Shown here piece after piece: positions 32,808-43,800 of a DNA stretch of 64,000 nucleotides. A program made the position numbers and the translations under genes. Origin of the DNA: Variovorax sp. 770b2 (GTDB lineage Bacteria > Pseudomonadota > Gammaproteobacteria > Burkholderiales > Burkholderiaceae_C); assembly GCF_900115685.1 (NCBI RefSeq), contig NZ_FOXJ01000006.1:248001-312000 (forward strand), in the 5' to 3' direction. Below the pieces are notes generated by a model, which was given only the letters and a program-made list of their open reading frames with translations, ran no database searches and had not been told where the DNA came from. Each line of letters starts with the position of its first letter. Position 1 is the stretch's first letter.

Positions 32808-32844
32808 AAAAAAAAGCCCGCTGGCGCCGGAGCGCTCGCGGGCT
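32808..32844 (-). terminator. Rho-independent terminator of the torF-glnK-amtB operon
   Basis: On the minus strand a stem AGCCCGC/GCGGGCT (32838-32844 with 32815-32821) encloses a GC-rich loop that can pair further. It is followed by a run of eight T (32808-32815). It lies about 110 nt past the amtB stop. Confidence 0.85.
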
Positions 32845-32924
32845 GAACATCCAAAGGAGACCTCGCTTGAAAAACTCGTTACGAAGAATTGTTCTTGTGA
32901 AGAAAAAGGATGGTGGTCATCCGG

Positions 32925-32950
32925 CTGGGGAGCCCCGGAAGGCTCCCCAG
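32925..32950 (-). terminator. Hairpin just downstream of amtB
   Basis: Perfect 10-bp stem CTGGGGAGCC/GGCTCCCCAG with a 6-nt loop, 7 nt after the amtB stop. There is no T-tract directly after it, so it probably protects the mRNA end or acts together with the stronger terminator at 32808-32844. Confidence 0.6.
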
Positions 32951-32957
32951 TGGCCGA

Positions 32958-34499
32958 TCAACGGTTGTAGGCGGTTTCGCCGTGGGCGGAGATGTCGAGG
33001 CCTTCGCGCTCTTCTTCTTCCGACACACGCAGGCCGATGGTGAGGTCGGCGATCTTGAAGGCGATGAACGCCACCACGCCCGACCAGACGATGGTCAGCA
33101 GCACGCCCTTCAGCTGGATCCAGACCTGGGCACCGATGCCGTTGGAGATGACGCTGGCCGTGACCCAGTCGCCCACGAGGCCGGGGCCGCCGAGTGCCTG
33201 GGTGTTGAACACGCCGGTGAGCAGCGCGCCGACGATACCGCCGACACCGTGCACGCCGAACACGTCCAGCGAGTCGTCTGCGCCGAGCAGCTTCTTCAGG
33301 CCATTCACACCCCAGAGGCAGGCGAAGCCGGCGATGAAGCCGATCACCAGGGCGCCCATCAGGCCGACGTTGCCGGCGGCCGGGGTGATGGCCACGAGGC
33401 CTGCAACGGCGCCGGAGGCGGCACCCAGCATCGAGGCCTTGCCGCGCATCAGCGCTTCACCGATGCACCATGCGAGCACCGCAGCGGCGGTGGCCGAGAA
33501 GGTGTTCATGAAGGCGAGCACGGCGCTGGTGCCGGCTTCCAGGGCCGAACCTGCGTTGAAGCCGAACCAGCCGACCCACAGCAGCGAGGCGCCGACCATG
33601 GTGAGCGTGAGCGAGTGCGGCGTGAAGGCTTCCTTGCCGTAGCCCACGCGCTTGCCGATCACATAGGCACCGACCAGACCTGCGACAGCAGCGTTGATGT
33701 GCACCACGGTGCCGCCTGCGAAGTCCAGCGCGCCCCATTGCCAGATCAGGCCGGCCTTGGCGTTCTGTGCGTCCACCACGTTGGCTGCGGTGTAGGCGTC
33801 AGGGCCCATCCAGAACCAGACCATGTGGGCCAGCGGTGCGTAGCTGAAGGTGAACCAGATCACCATGAACAGCAGCACGGCCGAGAACTTGGCGCGTTCC
33901 GCGAAGGCACCGACGATCAGGCAGCAGGTGATGCCGGCGAACGTGGCCTGGAAGGCGGCGAACAGCAACTCGGGGATGTAGACGCCCTTGCTGAAGGTTG
34001 CGCCAGGTGCGAACACGCCGGTGGCCGGATCGAAGATCCCCTTCATGAAGAGCCGGTCGAATCCGCCGAAGAAGGCGTTCCCCTCGGTGAAGGCGAGGCT
34101 GTAGCCATAGATGAGCCACAGCACCACGATCAGCGAGAAGGTGACCATCACCTGCATCAGCACCGACAGCATGTTCTTGCTGCGCACGAGGCCGCCGTAG
34201 AACAGGGCCAGGCCCGGGATGGTCATCATGATCACCAGCAGCGTGGACAGCATCATCCAGCTGGTGTCGCCCTTGTTGAAGGACGGCGCGGGCGCGGCAG
34301 CAGGCGCTGCTTCGGCCGCGGCGGGTGCAGCAGCTGCGGCTGCAGGCGCTGCAGCAGCGGGAGCGGCCGCGGGTGCCGTGGCAGCCGGCGCGGATGCGGC
34401 GGGCGCTTCAGCAGGCGCGGCGGGCGTTTGTGCGAAACCGGTCGTGCCGGCGGCGAGAACGCTCAAGCCGAGCGCAAGAGAGACAAGCAGTTTTTTCAT
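32958..34499 (-). CDS. amtB: Ammonium transporter with N-terminal signal peptide and Ala/Pro-rich extension
   Basis: Amt/MEP/Rh-family ammonium channel of 513 residues. A signal peptide (ending GFA/QT) is followed by a ~45-residue Ala/Pro low-complexity stretch. The 11-span channel then begins at DTSWMMLSTLLVIMM. Channel landmarks are DFAGGTVVHINAAVAGL, with the first pore His, and FGVHGVGGIVGALLTG, with the second. It imports ammonium and is blocked by GlnK binding from the cytoplasm. The gene lies 28 nt after glnK, in the classical glnK-amtB pair. The long Ala/Pro spacer would sit in the periplasm and has no evident function. Confidence 0.94.
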   Translation of the reverse strand: MKKLLVSLALGLSVLAAGTTGFAQTPAAPAEAPAASAPAATAPAAAPAAAAPAAAAAAPAAAEAAPAAAPAPSFNKGDTSWMMLSTLLVIMMTIPGLALFYGGLVRSKNMLSVLMQVMVTFSLIVVLWLIYGYSLAFTEGNAFFGGFDRLFMKGIFDPATGVFAPGATFSKGVYIPELLFAAFQATFAGITCCLIVGAFAERAKFSAVLLFMVIWFTFSYAPLAHMVWFWMGPDAYTAANVVDAQNAKAGLIWQWGALDFAGGTVVHINAAVAGLVGAYVIGKRVGYGKEAFTPHSLTLTMVGASLLWVGWFGFNAGSALEAGTSAVLAFMNTFSATAAAVLAWCIGEALMRGKASMLGAASGAVAGLVAITPAAGNVGLMGALVIGFIAGFACLWGVNGLKKLLGADDSLDVFGVHGVGGIVGALLTGVFNTQALGGPGLVGDWVTASVISNGIGAQVWIQLKGVLLTIVWSGVVAFIAFKIADLTIGLRVSEEEEREGLDISAHGETAYNR

Positions 34500-34527
34500 A
34501 GTCGTTGTTCTTTCGGGCCAGACTCGA

Positions 34528-34866
34528 TCAGAGGGCTTCGCGGCCCGTTTCGCCGGTGCGGATGCGTACGACCTGTTCGAGGTTGTAGACAAAGATTTTT
34601 CCGTCGCCGATCTTGCCGGTGCGGGCGGCACCTTCGACGGCTTCGATCACGCGATCGACCAGGTCGTCGGAGACGGCCGCTTCGATCTTGACCTTGGGCA
34701 GGAAGTCGACCACGTACTCCGCGCCGCGGTAGAGCTCGGTGTGGCCCTTCTGGCGCCCGAAGCCCTTCACTTCGGTGACGGTGATCCCCTGCACGCCGAT
34801 CGCCGAGAGTGCTTCACGCACTTCGTCGAGCTTGAACGGTTTGATGATGGCTGTGACCAGCTTCAT
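34528..34866 (-). CDS. glnK: Nitrogen regulatory protein P-II
   Basis: PII trimer protein of 112 residues, exact family length. Tyr51, the uridylylation site, is in the T-loop segment YRGAEYVVDFLPK. The N-terminus MKLVTAIIKPFKLDEVREAL and the C-terminal GKIFV and RIRTGETG segments are canonical. It senses 2-oxoglutarate and ATP/ADP and closes AmtB, which is encoded directly downstream. Its position behind a sigma-54 promoter supports the inducible GlnK role rather than a constitutive GlnB. Confidence 0.95.
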   Translation of the reverse strand: MKLVTAIIKPFKLDEVREALSAIGVQGITVTEVKGFGRQKGHTELYRGAEYVVDFLPKVKIEAAVSDDLVDRVIEAVEGAARTGKIGDGKIFVYNLEQVVRIRTGETGREAL

Positions 34867-34896
34867 GTGAACTTCTCCTTTGGATGGAAATGGAAT

Positions 34897-34919
34897 GGTG
34901 CGGCAGCTTGGGCCGCACC
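34897..34919 (-). promoter_or_regulatory. Intercistronic hairpin between torF and glnK
   Basis: GGTGCGGC and GCCGCACC form a perfect 8-bp stem with a 7-nt loop, 12 nt past the torF stop and about 30 nt before glnK. With no T-tract on the minus strand, it looks like an mRNA processing or stability element that could set different levels of porin and PII protein. Confidence 0.5.
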
Positions 34920-34931
34920 TCGTTGTTTTAT

Positions 34932-35801
34932 TTAGAGCGTCTTCGTCAGCGTGAGGATGAAGCGCGCCTTGTTCGGCGAGTAGTACGTGGTGCCGAAGGT
35001 GCCGAAGTCGGGGATGTCGATGCCCGGGTTCGCCACGACCTGGTAGTTGGCCTTCTTGTTGGCGCCCTGCACCGAGCCCGTGAGCGACAGGCCGTTGCCG
35101 AAGTCATACGAGGCGCCCACGTTGTAGTCGACGTAGCTCTTGTAGCCCAGGCTGCGGATGTCGCTGGACATGTTCGTGAAGCCCACGGCCGCCTTCAGCG
35201 TGACCTTGGGCACGATTTCCTTGCTGTACGCGAGGTTCAGGTAGCCGGTGTTGCGGCCCTTCAGGCCCGAGCCGGCCTTGTTGCCTGCGTAGCCGAAGTA
35301 GTCCTTGGAGACGGTGTGCGAGTACTTGGCGGTGAACGAGCCGAAGGTTTCGTTGGCGTAGGTGGCGCCCAGGTAGAGCTCGGTGGTGTTGCCCGCGGAG
35401 TTGCCCGGGTAGATGTAGGTGAGCGCACCGACGTCCATGTCGACCGGGCCGGCCTTGAACTTGTAGCCGCCGTACAGGTCGGTCTCGATGCTGTTGCCCT
35501 TGAGCCAGTTGACGCTGGAATTCCAGTTGCCCACGTAGAAGCCGCTGTCGCCGAAGGCGTAGTCGAAGCCGCCCTGGATGGCGGGCTTCAGGCCGCGCGT
35601 CTTGGCGTAGTCGTTGCGGCCGATCATGTCCTGGTCCTGGCCGCGGAACTTGTAGTTCGTGGTCAGCGAGATGTTGCCGGTCAGCGAGGGCGCCGGGGCG
35701 GGCGCCGGGTCTGCCGGTGCCGTCTGCGCCAGGGCGGCGCCCGACGTGGTCAATGCAGTGGCCAGAACGATCAGCGCCTGGACGGCGGAACGGTGCGTCA
35801 T
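34932..35801 (-). CDS. TorF-family putative porin
   Basis: Outer-membrane beta-barrel protein of 289 residues. The signal peptide (residues 1-26, ending ALA/QT) is followed by a short Pro/Ala stretch and then the family start SLTGNISLTTNYKFRGQDQD. Alternating strands follow and the chain ends in RFILTLTKTL. It is the conserved first gene of the torF-glnK-amtB arrangement of many betaproteobacteria. A channel for small nitrogen compounds is likely, but the exact solute is unknown. The start at 35801 is supported by AGGAG upstream and by the signal peptide. Confidence 0.88.
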   Translation of the reverse strand: MTHRSAVQALIVLATALTTSGAALAQTAPADPAPAPAPSLTGNISLTTNYKFRGQDQDMIGRNDYAKTRGLKPAIQGGFDYAFGDSGFYVGNWNSSVNWLKGNSIETDLYGGYKFKAGPVDMDVGALTYIYPGNSAGNTTELYLGATYANETFGSFTAKYSHTVSKDYFGYAGNKAGSGLKGRNTGYLNLAYSKEIVPKVTLKAAVGFTNMSSDIRSLGYKSYVDYNVGASYDFGNGLSLTGSVQGANKKANYQVVANPGIDIPDFGTFGTTYYSPNKARFILTLTKTL

Positions 35802-35852
35802 CGGGAGACTCCTCGCAAGTAAGTAAGTGTTGTGGGACCTGAACACCCTCAA

Positions 35853-35868
35853 AGCAGGGAGCGTGCCA
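35853..35868 (-). promoter_or_regulatory. Sigma-54 (RpoN) promoter of torF-glnK-amtB
   Basis: On the minus strand the sequence TGGCACGCTCCCTGCT matches the -24/-12 consensus, with GG and GC in the invariant dinucleotides and the exact 12-bp step. It lies ~50 bp upstream of the torF start. An inverted repeat CGTGC-N6-GCACG (35862-35877) overlaps the -24 box. Farther upstream, GGTGCACC (35995-36002) might form part of an activator (NtrC) site. Confidence 0.8.
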
Positions 35869-36024
35869 AAGTGCACGAATACGGCCGCCCTAGAGGGAAC
35901 CAGCGACCGCCGATGAGCGCCAATTCGTTACAAGGAATGTTTCGATCGGTTGCAGGCACCAGCGTGCCGCGCGGCCGTGGGCCAACAAAAAGGTGGGTGC
36001 ACCATCTTGGGGAGAGGAAGAAAA

Positions 36025-37566
36025 ATGAGTCTGTCTTTGGTGCAAAGCCGTGCTTTGCTTGGGCTGGAAGCGGCCGATGTCACGGTCGAGGTGCATCTGG
36101 CGAATGGTTTGCCCAGTTTCACGCTCGTCGGGCTGGCGGAGACCGAGGTGAAGGAGTCGCGCGACCGCGTGCGCTCGGCCATCCAGAACGCGGGGCTGGA
36201 GTTTCCGAACAACAAGAAGATCGTGGTGAGCCTCGCGCCGGCCGACCTCCCCAAGGACTCCGGCCGCTTCGATCTGCCGATCGCCCTGGGCATCCTGGCG
36301 GCCAGCGGGCAGATCCAGGGCGCGCGGCTGGCGGGGCACGAGTTCGCGGGCGAGCTGTCTCTCTCGGGTGAGCTCAGGCCCGTTCGTGGGGCGCTGGCCG
36401 TGGCATTGGCCCTGCACACGCGCGGTGTCGCGACGAAGCTGGTGCTGCCCATCGAGAGCGCACAGGAGGCGGCGCTGGTGCCCGACGGCGAGGTCTACGG
36501 CGCGAGGCACCTGCTCGATGTGGTGCGGCAATTCATTTCCGAGGACGACAAGGCCACAACCCCCGAGCCGCCCGACGACGGCTGGGCGCGAATCCATGTC
36601 ACGCCGGGCATTTCCGCATCGCCGTATGCCGACCTGGCCGAGGTCAAGGGCCATGCCGGCGCCAAGCGCGCGCTCGAGATCGCCGCGGCGGGCGGCCACA
36701 GCCTGCTCATGGTGGGCGAGCCGGGCTCGGGCAAGTCGATGCTCGCGCAGCGCTTTGCGGGCCTGCTGCCGGCAATGAGCATCGACGAAGCACTGGAGAG
36801 CGCCGCGGTGGCCAGCCTGGGCGGGCGCTTCGCGACGGAGCGTTGGATGTGCAGGCCGACGTCGGCGCCGCATCACACCTGCAGCGCGGTGGCGCTCGTG
36901 GGCGGCGGCTCGCCGCCGCGGCCGGGCGAGATTTCACGCGCGCATCACGGCGTGCTCTTTCTGGACGAATTTCCCGAGTTCGCGCGTTCCGCATTGGAGG
37001 CGCTGCGCGAACCCCTGGAGACCGGGACCATCACGATCGTTCGCGCGGCGCGCCGCGCCGAATTCCCCGCGCGCTTTCAACTGATCGCGGCCATGAACCC
37101 CTGCCCCTGCGGCTACCTCGGCTCGTCATTGAAGCCGTGCCGCTGCACGCCGGACCAGGTCTCGCGCTACCAGGGCAAGCTCAGCGGCCCCCTGCTGGAC
37201 CGCATCGACCTGCACATCGAAGTACCCGCCGTGTCGGCGCAGCAACTGCTCGGCTCGCCATCGGGCGAATCGACCGAGAGCATCCGCGGCCGCGTGGTGG
37301 CGGCACGCGAACGCGCCATGCAGCGCCAGGGCCACGCGAACCAGAATCTGCAGGGCAGCGCCATCGACACGCATGCGGCGCTGGACGCCACGGCGCTCAA
37401 GTTCATCTACAACGCCGCCGCCAAGCTCGGCTGGTCGGCGCGCAGCACGCACCGTGCGCTGAAGGTGGCGCGCACGATTGCCGATCTGGATTCGGCGGAT
37501 GCCGTGCAGATCGCGCACGTGGCGGAGGCGGTGCAGTACCGCCGTGGACTGCATGCCATCGCGTGA
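36025..37566 (+). CDS. comM: ComM/YifB-family AAA+ ATPase (Mg-chelatase-like)
   Basis: Protein of 513 residues with the three-part ComM layout: an N-terminal ChlI-like domain (LVQSRALLGLEAADVTVEVH ... NGLPSFTLVGLAETEVKESR), the AAA+ core, and a C-terminal Mg-chelatase domain. The Walker A motif is GEPGSGKS at residues 231-238 and Walker B is VLFLDEFPEF. A cysteine cluster (NPCPCG, CRCTP) follows. ComM-type helicases drive branch migration when foreign DNA is integrated during natural transformation. The start at 36025 follows GGGGAGAGGAAG. The family fit is firm; the transformation role in this organism is inferred. Confidence 0.93.
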   Translation: MSLSLVQSRALLGLEAADVTVEVHLANGLPSFTLVGLAETEVKESRDRVRSAIQNAGLEFPNNKKIVVSLAPADLPKDSGRFDLPIALGILAASGQIQGARLAGHEFAGELSLSGELRPVRGALAVALALHTRGVATKLVLPIESAQEAALVPDGEVYGARHLLDVVRQFISEDDKATTPEPPDDGWARIHVTPGISASPYADLAEVKGHAGAKRALEIAAAGGHSLLMVGEPGSGKSMLAQRFAGLLPAMSIDEALESAAVASLGGRFATERWMCRPTSAPHHTCSAVALVGGGSPPRPGEISRAHHGVLFLDEFPEFARSALEALREPLETGTITIVRAARRAEFPARFQLIAAMNPCPCGYLGSSLKPCRCTPDQVSRYQGKLSGPLLDRIDLHIEVPAVSAQQLLGSPSGESTESIRGRVVAARERAMQRQGHANQNLQGSAIDTHAALDATALKFIYNAAAKLGWSARSTHRALKVARTIADLDSADAVQIAHVAEAVQYRRGLHAIA

Positions 37567-37824
37567 CATTCGAACTGCGGAATCTCGCGATGCCGGAGTG
37601 CTTCTGTCGGTATGTCTCCTCAGCCTTTGCGTTGAGTCGGCCGAGTTCAGAGCTTCATTCAGGGAATCTTCGTGACTTATTTCGTAGATTACGGGCATTG
37701 AAGCGATTTTTCGCTGCCAACCCCTAAACGTTCTGAATTTCCCGTGGATGTATTGCACAGAGGACTGCAGTACCCCGTGCCAGGTGAGATTGCAGGTCCG
37801 TGAACAACATTCAGGAATGAAGTC

Positions 37825-40800
37825 ATGGTTGCAATCGTCAGCGGTAATAGTCTGGGCCTGAGCCTGGGTTCCTTGGCCACTCTGGGCCAGCGCGGTTTGG
37901 TGGGGACGGCGGGACAGGGGCGAAGTGGCGAACAGTCCTTCGTCAACATCGCCAACGGCAACCTCGTTCTGCAGGACCGCGACGACGTGCTCCTGGGCCG
38001 CGGGCTGGACATCAACGCCGTGCGCACCTACAACAGCCAGGGCCTGTTCACCGACGACAACGGCGACAACTGGAGCGTCGGTGCCTTCGGCCAGAAGATC
38101 GTCCTGACCTCCGGTGCCGTCGGCACTGCCGGCAGCACCCTCACGCGCACCGACCGCGACGGCGCCCAAGCCGCCTACACCTGGGACGCCGCCCAAAACC
38201 GCTACACCAGCCCTTCGGGCTCCGGCGCCTTCGACACCATCGCCTACGACGGCAACGCCTCGCAGTTCGTCTGGACCGATGGCGACACCGGCCGCATCGA
38301 GCGCTACCAATCCAGTGGCGCCGGCCGCCTGGTCTCCGTGACCGACACCGACGGCAACACCGTCAGCTACGCCTACAACGCCAACGGCACCGTGCAGTCG
38401 GTCACCGATGCCAATGGCGATGTCAGCTACTACGACTACAGCGGCACGAACCTCACCCAGATCCGCACCGTTTCGGGCGGCGTCACGACCACCACCGTGC
38501 GCTACGCCTACGACACCGGCAACCGCCTGTTCAAGGTCACCGTCGACCTCTCGCCCGGCGACAACACGGCCGCGGGCAGCGACGTCTACGTCACCACGTA
38601 CACCTACGAGGGCACGAGCAAGCGTGTGGCCAGCGTCACGCAGAGCGATGGCACGCAACTCAGCTTCACCTATGTCCAGAGCGGTGGCGCCTACAAGGTG
38701 GCCACCGTCACCGACGCCCTGGGCGCGGTCACCCGCTTCAGCTACGACACCGCCCAGAACACCACCACGGTCACCGACCCGCTGGGTGCCCAGTCGGTCT
38801 ACCTGTACGACGCCCAGGGCCAACTGACCCAGGTGCGCAATGGCGTCACCGCCGCCAACGTCAGCGGCCTGAGCCAGATCAGCTACGCCTACGATGCCGC
38901 GGGCAACGTCACCCTCGTCACCGATGGCGAGGGCCACAAGGTCACGCTGCAGTACGACGACCACGGCAACCTGACCCGGGAGGTCGACTCGGCCGGCGAC
39001 ACCCGCGTGCGCACCTACAACAGCGCCAACCAGTTGCTGACCGATACGATCTACGCCGACGCGGCCGTGGTCGATCGTGCCGCGTTCAACAAGGACGCCG
39101 CGCTGCCCGAGACCACGCGCTACGTCTATGCGGCCGGCAATGCCAACCGCCTGCGCTTTGCGATCACGCCGCAGGGCAATGTCACCGAGTACCGCTACGA
39201 CGCCTACGGCCAGCGCACCAGTGCCATCAAATATGCAGGCGCTGCGTATGACACGACAGCCTTGTCCCTTGGGGATGTGCCCACCGAGGCGCAGTTGAGC
39301 AGTTGGGTCGCTGCGCAGGATCGCACACGCACCGAGCTCACCGAATTGGTCTACGACGCGCGCGGCCAGTTGAGCAGCAGCACGACCTACGCCGCGACGG
39401 CGGCCAACGGCAGCGGCGTGGCCGGCACCGCGGCCACCACCCAGTACATCTACGATCCGCGCGGGCTGCTGCTGCAGAGGATCGAACCGGCAACGACAGC
39501 TGGTGGCGCGACGGCCGTCACGACCTACACCTACGACGGCCTGGGCCGTTTGCTCAGCGTCAGCGCACCGTCGCTGGACGGTGGTGCCACGCCCAATACA
39601 ACGATCACCAGCTACGACGACGCCAACGGCAAGACCAGCGTGACCATCGCCAACGGGCTGGTCACCGTCTCGGCCTACGACAAGGCCGGGCGGCTCATCA
39701 GCGTGACGCAGCAGAGTGCCGGCACCGGCGTGCTGGGCACGACCTCGTATGTCTACGACAAGGACGGCAACCTGCTGATGACGCAGGACCCGACGGGCGT
39801 GCGCAAGTGGATGCTGTATGACGAGGCGGATCGCAAGATCGCGGACATCGATGCGACCGGGGCGGTGATCGAGTATGTGTACAACGCCAATGGGCAGTTG
39901 CGCGAGACCATTGCGTACGCGACGCCGGTCGGCACGGCTGCGCTCGTAGACGGAGCGGGTAAGCCAACCACGGCATGGACGGCAAGCAACACGACGACCA
40001 GTCTGGATGCGCTGCGGCCAGTAAACATGCCGCAGGACCAGAAGGTCTGGCGCTTCTACGACACGGCCAATCGGCTCGCGTGGCAGGTGGATGCACTGGG
40101 ATACGTGACGCAGACGACCTATGACGGGGCATCGCGCATTCTGAGCGTGACGCAGTTGGCCAACTCGATCGATGTGACGCAGTTGGGAAATGGGGCGAAC
40201 ATCGAGTTGCTGGTGAATCCGGCGACCGTGGGAGGCATTTCTCTCACCATCGATGCTGGCACCGTGACGTTTGGTACGGCTGTCACTCTCACAGCGAACA
40301 TCGATGGCAACAACCCGGGTGGGATGGTGACATTCTTCAGCGGTGAGACTGTCCTGGGAAGCGCGATAGTAGCGGATGGCGTGGCTACGCTCGTCACAAG
40401 CGCACTGCCCGTAGGGGTCGACGACATCCGTGCAGCCTATTCGGGTGATACTCAGAGATCAGCCAGTGTGTCAGCGGCGGCCCAGAAAACCGTCACTGCG
40501 GCAGTGACGAACGCGGTGCTGAGTTTTTCGCCGGACTCTCCGGCTACCTATGGCGATGTGGTCACGGTATCGGTGGCGCTGACCACTGCGCAACCACCGG
40601 GACTCCCAGCGGCCACGGGGGAGGTCAAGTTCTACAGCGGCAGCACGCTCATGGGGACAGCCTCGATCATCAATGGGATGGCGGTGCTTGCCACGAGCGC
40701 TCCTTCCGTCGGAATGTTAGACATCCGCGCGGAGTACGCGGGGGATTCAACGCACGCGGCAATCTCCCATCAGCAGAACTACGTCGTCAATCCGGTGCCG

Positions 40801-43800
40801 ACCGTCACGAAGCTGACCCAGGTCGCGGGCGGCAGTGGTGCTCTTGTGCTCTCGGCGAGCGTGGGATCGGCATTGGGTTCAGGCGCGCCAAGCGGAACGG
40901 TGACCTTCTATAACGGCGGCACCGCCATCGGCACGGCCACCTTGGTCAACGGCGTGGCGACCTTGCAATACGCAGGCGCGACAACAGGTGCGGCGTTCCA
41001 GGCCATCTACGAGGGCGATGTCACCAACGCCCCAAGCGGTACCTCAGGGACACCCGGCACCATCTCGCCTTCACTCACGAGCGTGACCTTGAGTGCATCG
41101 AGCATCAACGTAACGCAAGACCAGGCTGTTACCTTGACGGCGCGGGTGGCGGGCGCAGCACCAGGTGGCTTGGTAACATTTTTCGCGGGCATGCAGTTCC
41201 TCGGAACGGCCTCGGTGGTCGACGGCCGAGCCAACTTTGTGACCACCTATTTGCCGGTGGGGTCCGAAATTAAGCTCGGTGCGGCCTATTCGGGCGATGC
41301 GAGCAACGCCGGCAGCGTGATTTCTCAGGGGCCCATCCTGAGTGTGGCGGCCGGATCGAGCGCGGTGAGCGCGCCTGCGGTGGCTCTCAACGCTGTGGCC
41401 TTCGGCCCCCGGGGCAGCACCACGGAAGGGGTGCCCCCAACGGTCGTAGTTTATCCAGCCCAAGACTTCGACGATCTTTACTATCCGGGGGCTTACAGCG
41501 TGTTCGATGGCCAGACGTTGGTCGCGAGCTTTGTGTCTTTGAGAATGTATGGGGTCAACCTGCCTGCGATGTCAGCGGGTACCCATAACCTCACCGTCGT
41601 GTATGCGGGCGACCCCGGGCGGACCACGGCCATGGCGACCCCTCAGTTGGTCGTGGACCCTCCGGTCCACCCGAGCAGTGTGGTGCAGGTGTCTTCGTCT
41701 GTGTCGCGGATCACCGCCGGCATACCGTTAACGCTCACGGCCACGATTGGGTACCAATCTGCCGGTACTTTCAGCGACCTCGCCATAGGTGGATTAGTCA
41801 CCTTCTATAGCAACGGAGCAGCCATCGGCACCGCCACCGTGACCCACGGTCTGGCCAAGTTGACGGTGAACAACTTTCCGTTAGGCACCAGCAACATCAG
41901 TGCGGTCTATTCGGGCGATGCCAGCCACGGAAGCGCCGCCTCGGCAAATCTATTGCAACAGGTCATTGCATCCACGCAAGTGGCACCTACTGCGACAGCG
42001 CTGACCTCCTCCTCGATCCAGTCGGCGTACGGTGCGTCTTTGACGCTGAACGCGTCAGTTCACGGCTGGGACGGTTCGGTCGCATCGATGGCGGGTGGCG
42101 CGATGGATTTTTATGACGGGACGACCTTCGTGGCAACGGCTCAGGTGGTGAACGGCCAAGCCAACGCTGTTCTCAATAGCCTGGCACCTGGCGTGCACAA
42201 CTACACCGCAAGATACAGCGGTGACAGCAACAATGCCACCAGCGTGTCTGGGAGTTTCGCAGAAACTATCGCCGCGTCTCCCTCGTCGGTAACCTTGAGT
42301 GCCTCGGCCGTGAGTGCGACGCAAGATGCACCGATCACGCTGACAGCGCAGGTTACCGGAGCAGTCCCTGGCGGCGTCGTCACGTTTGTCAGCGGCATGA
42401 CTGTGTTGGGTACGGGCGCAGTGGTCAATGGCCAGGCAAGCCTGGTCATCAACAACCTGCCAGTGGGTGTCAATGTCGTCACTGCAGGATATGGAGGAGA
42501 TGCCAACAACCTCGGCAGCTTTGCATCGCAAGGCGTCAGCCTCTCCATCACCGAGGCAGTTGGTCCGATCACGCTGCTGAATACAAGGGGCTCCGACGAC
42601 GTCTACGTGCGGCTTGGATACAACAGCGGGGGGCCGTGGGTGCCGGTTGAATATGCCAATATTCCAAATTACTCTGAGAGCGTGCAGATTCCGCTTGGGG
42701 GGGTGTTCTCCGCAAGCGTGTCTTTCATATGGTCGCCGCCCAGCACGCATCCGCTGACAGGTACGTACAGCTTCTTTCGTGACGGCGAGTTGCTGCAATC
42801 GAGCACTTCACTCGACTTCGCGACAAACCAGCTTCCGTTGGGCACTTACACCATCAGGGTGGTGTACTCCGGTGACTCCTACAACAAGAGCGCTGCGAGT
42901 TCGCAGGTGGTAGTGACGGTGGTTCCCGCAGCGACCAGCACACAGTTGAGCGTTTCGCGCACAAACATCACCGCCGGAGCTCCGCTCACGCTCACGGCCA
43001 CCGTTGCCGGTACCGCCGCCAGCGCCTTCGGCGCCACAGGCACTGTCACGTTCTATCGCAACGGCACGGCCATAGGAACGGCCAGGGTGGTCGATGGTGT
43101 TGCCAAGTTCACCATCAGCAGCCTGCCGTTAGGCACAGCCGACATGACCGCGAGCTACTCCGGTGACGGCAACAACACGGCCAGCGCTTCGCCAGTTGTG
43201 GTCGAGGCCGTCAATGCTTCGCTCCAAGTGGCGCCTACCTCTCTTACGCTGGCCTCTGCTGGCGATCAAGCCACGGCATATGGAACGGCTGTGACACTGA
43301 GTACCTCGGTCATGTGGGGGACTGCAGTGGCACCGGATGCCGGCGGTACGGTGAGTTTTTACGAGGGGACCACCCTTGTAGCGACCGCGAACGTGGTCAA
43401 TGGCCAATCCAGCGCCACGCTCAACGGCTTGTCGCCCGGAACTCATAACTTCACAGCCAGGTACAGCGGCGACAACAACAATGCGACCAGCGTCTCGGGG
43501 AGTATTTCCCAGACTGTGACTTTGACTGCGACTGCATCTGCAAGTACCGTCGTCCTGAGTGCTTCCCCAACGAGCGCAACTCAAGATGCACCGATCACGC
43601 TGACGGCGCAGGTGACAGGCACAGCCCCCGGCGGGGTTGTGACCTTTGTCAGCGGTATGACGGTGCTGGGTACAGCCGCGTTGGTCAACGGCCAAGCAAG
43701 CCTGATCATCAACAACCTCCCCTTGGGCTTGAATGTCATCACTGCGGGGTATGCAGGGGATGCCAACAACCTTGGCAGTCTTGCCTCCCAGGATGTCAAT

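Noticed and set aside
32756..32854. Longer N-terminus for the SMP-30 protein
   Set aside because: It would be encoded across a strong terminator with an eight-base T-tract; the family N-terminus fits 32755.
37567..37824. Possible small gene or RNA between comM and the RHS gene
   Set aside because: 258 bp, more A/T than the neighbours and probably holding the RHS promoter, but no ORF with a ribosome site and no clear RNA fold could be supported.
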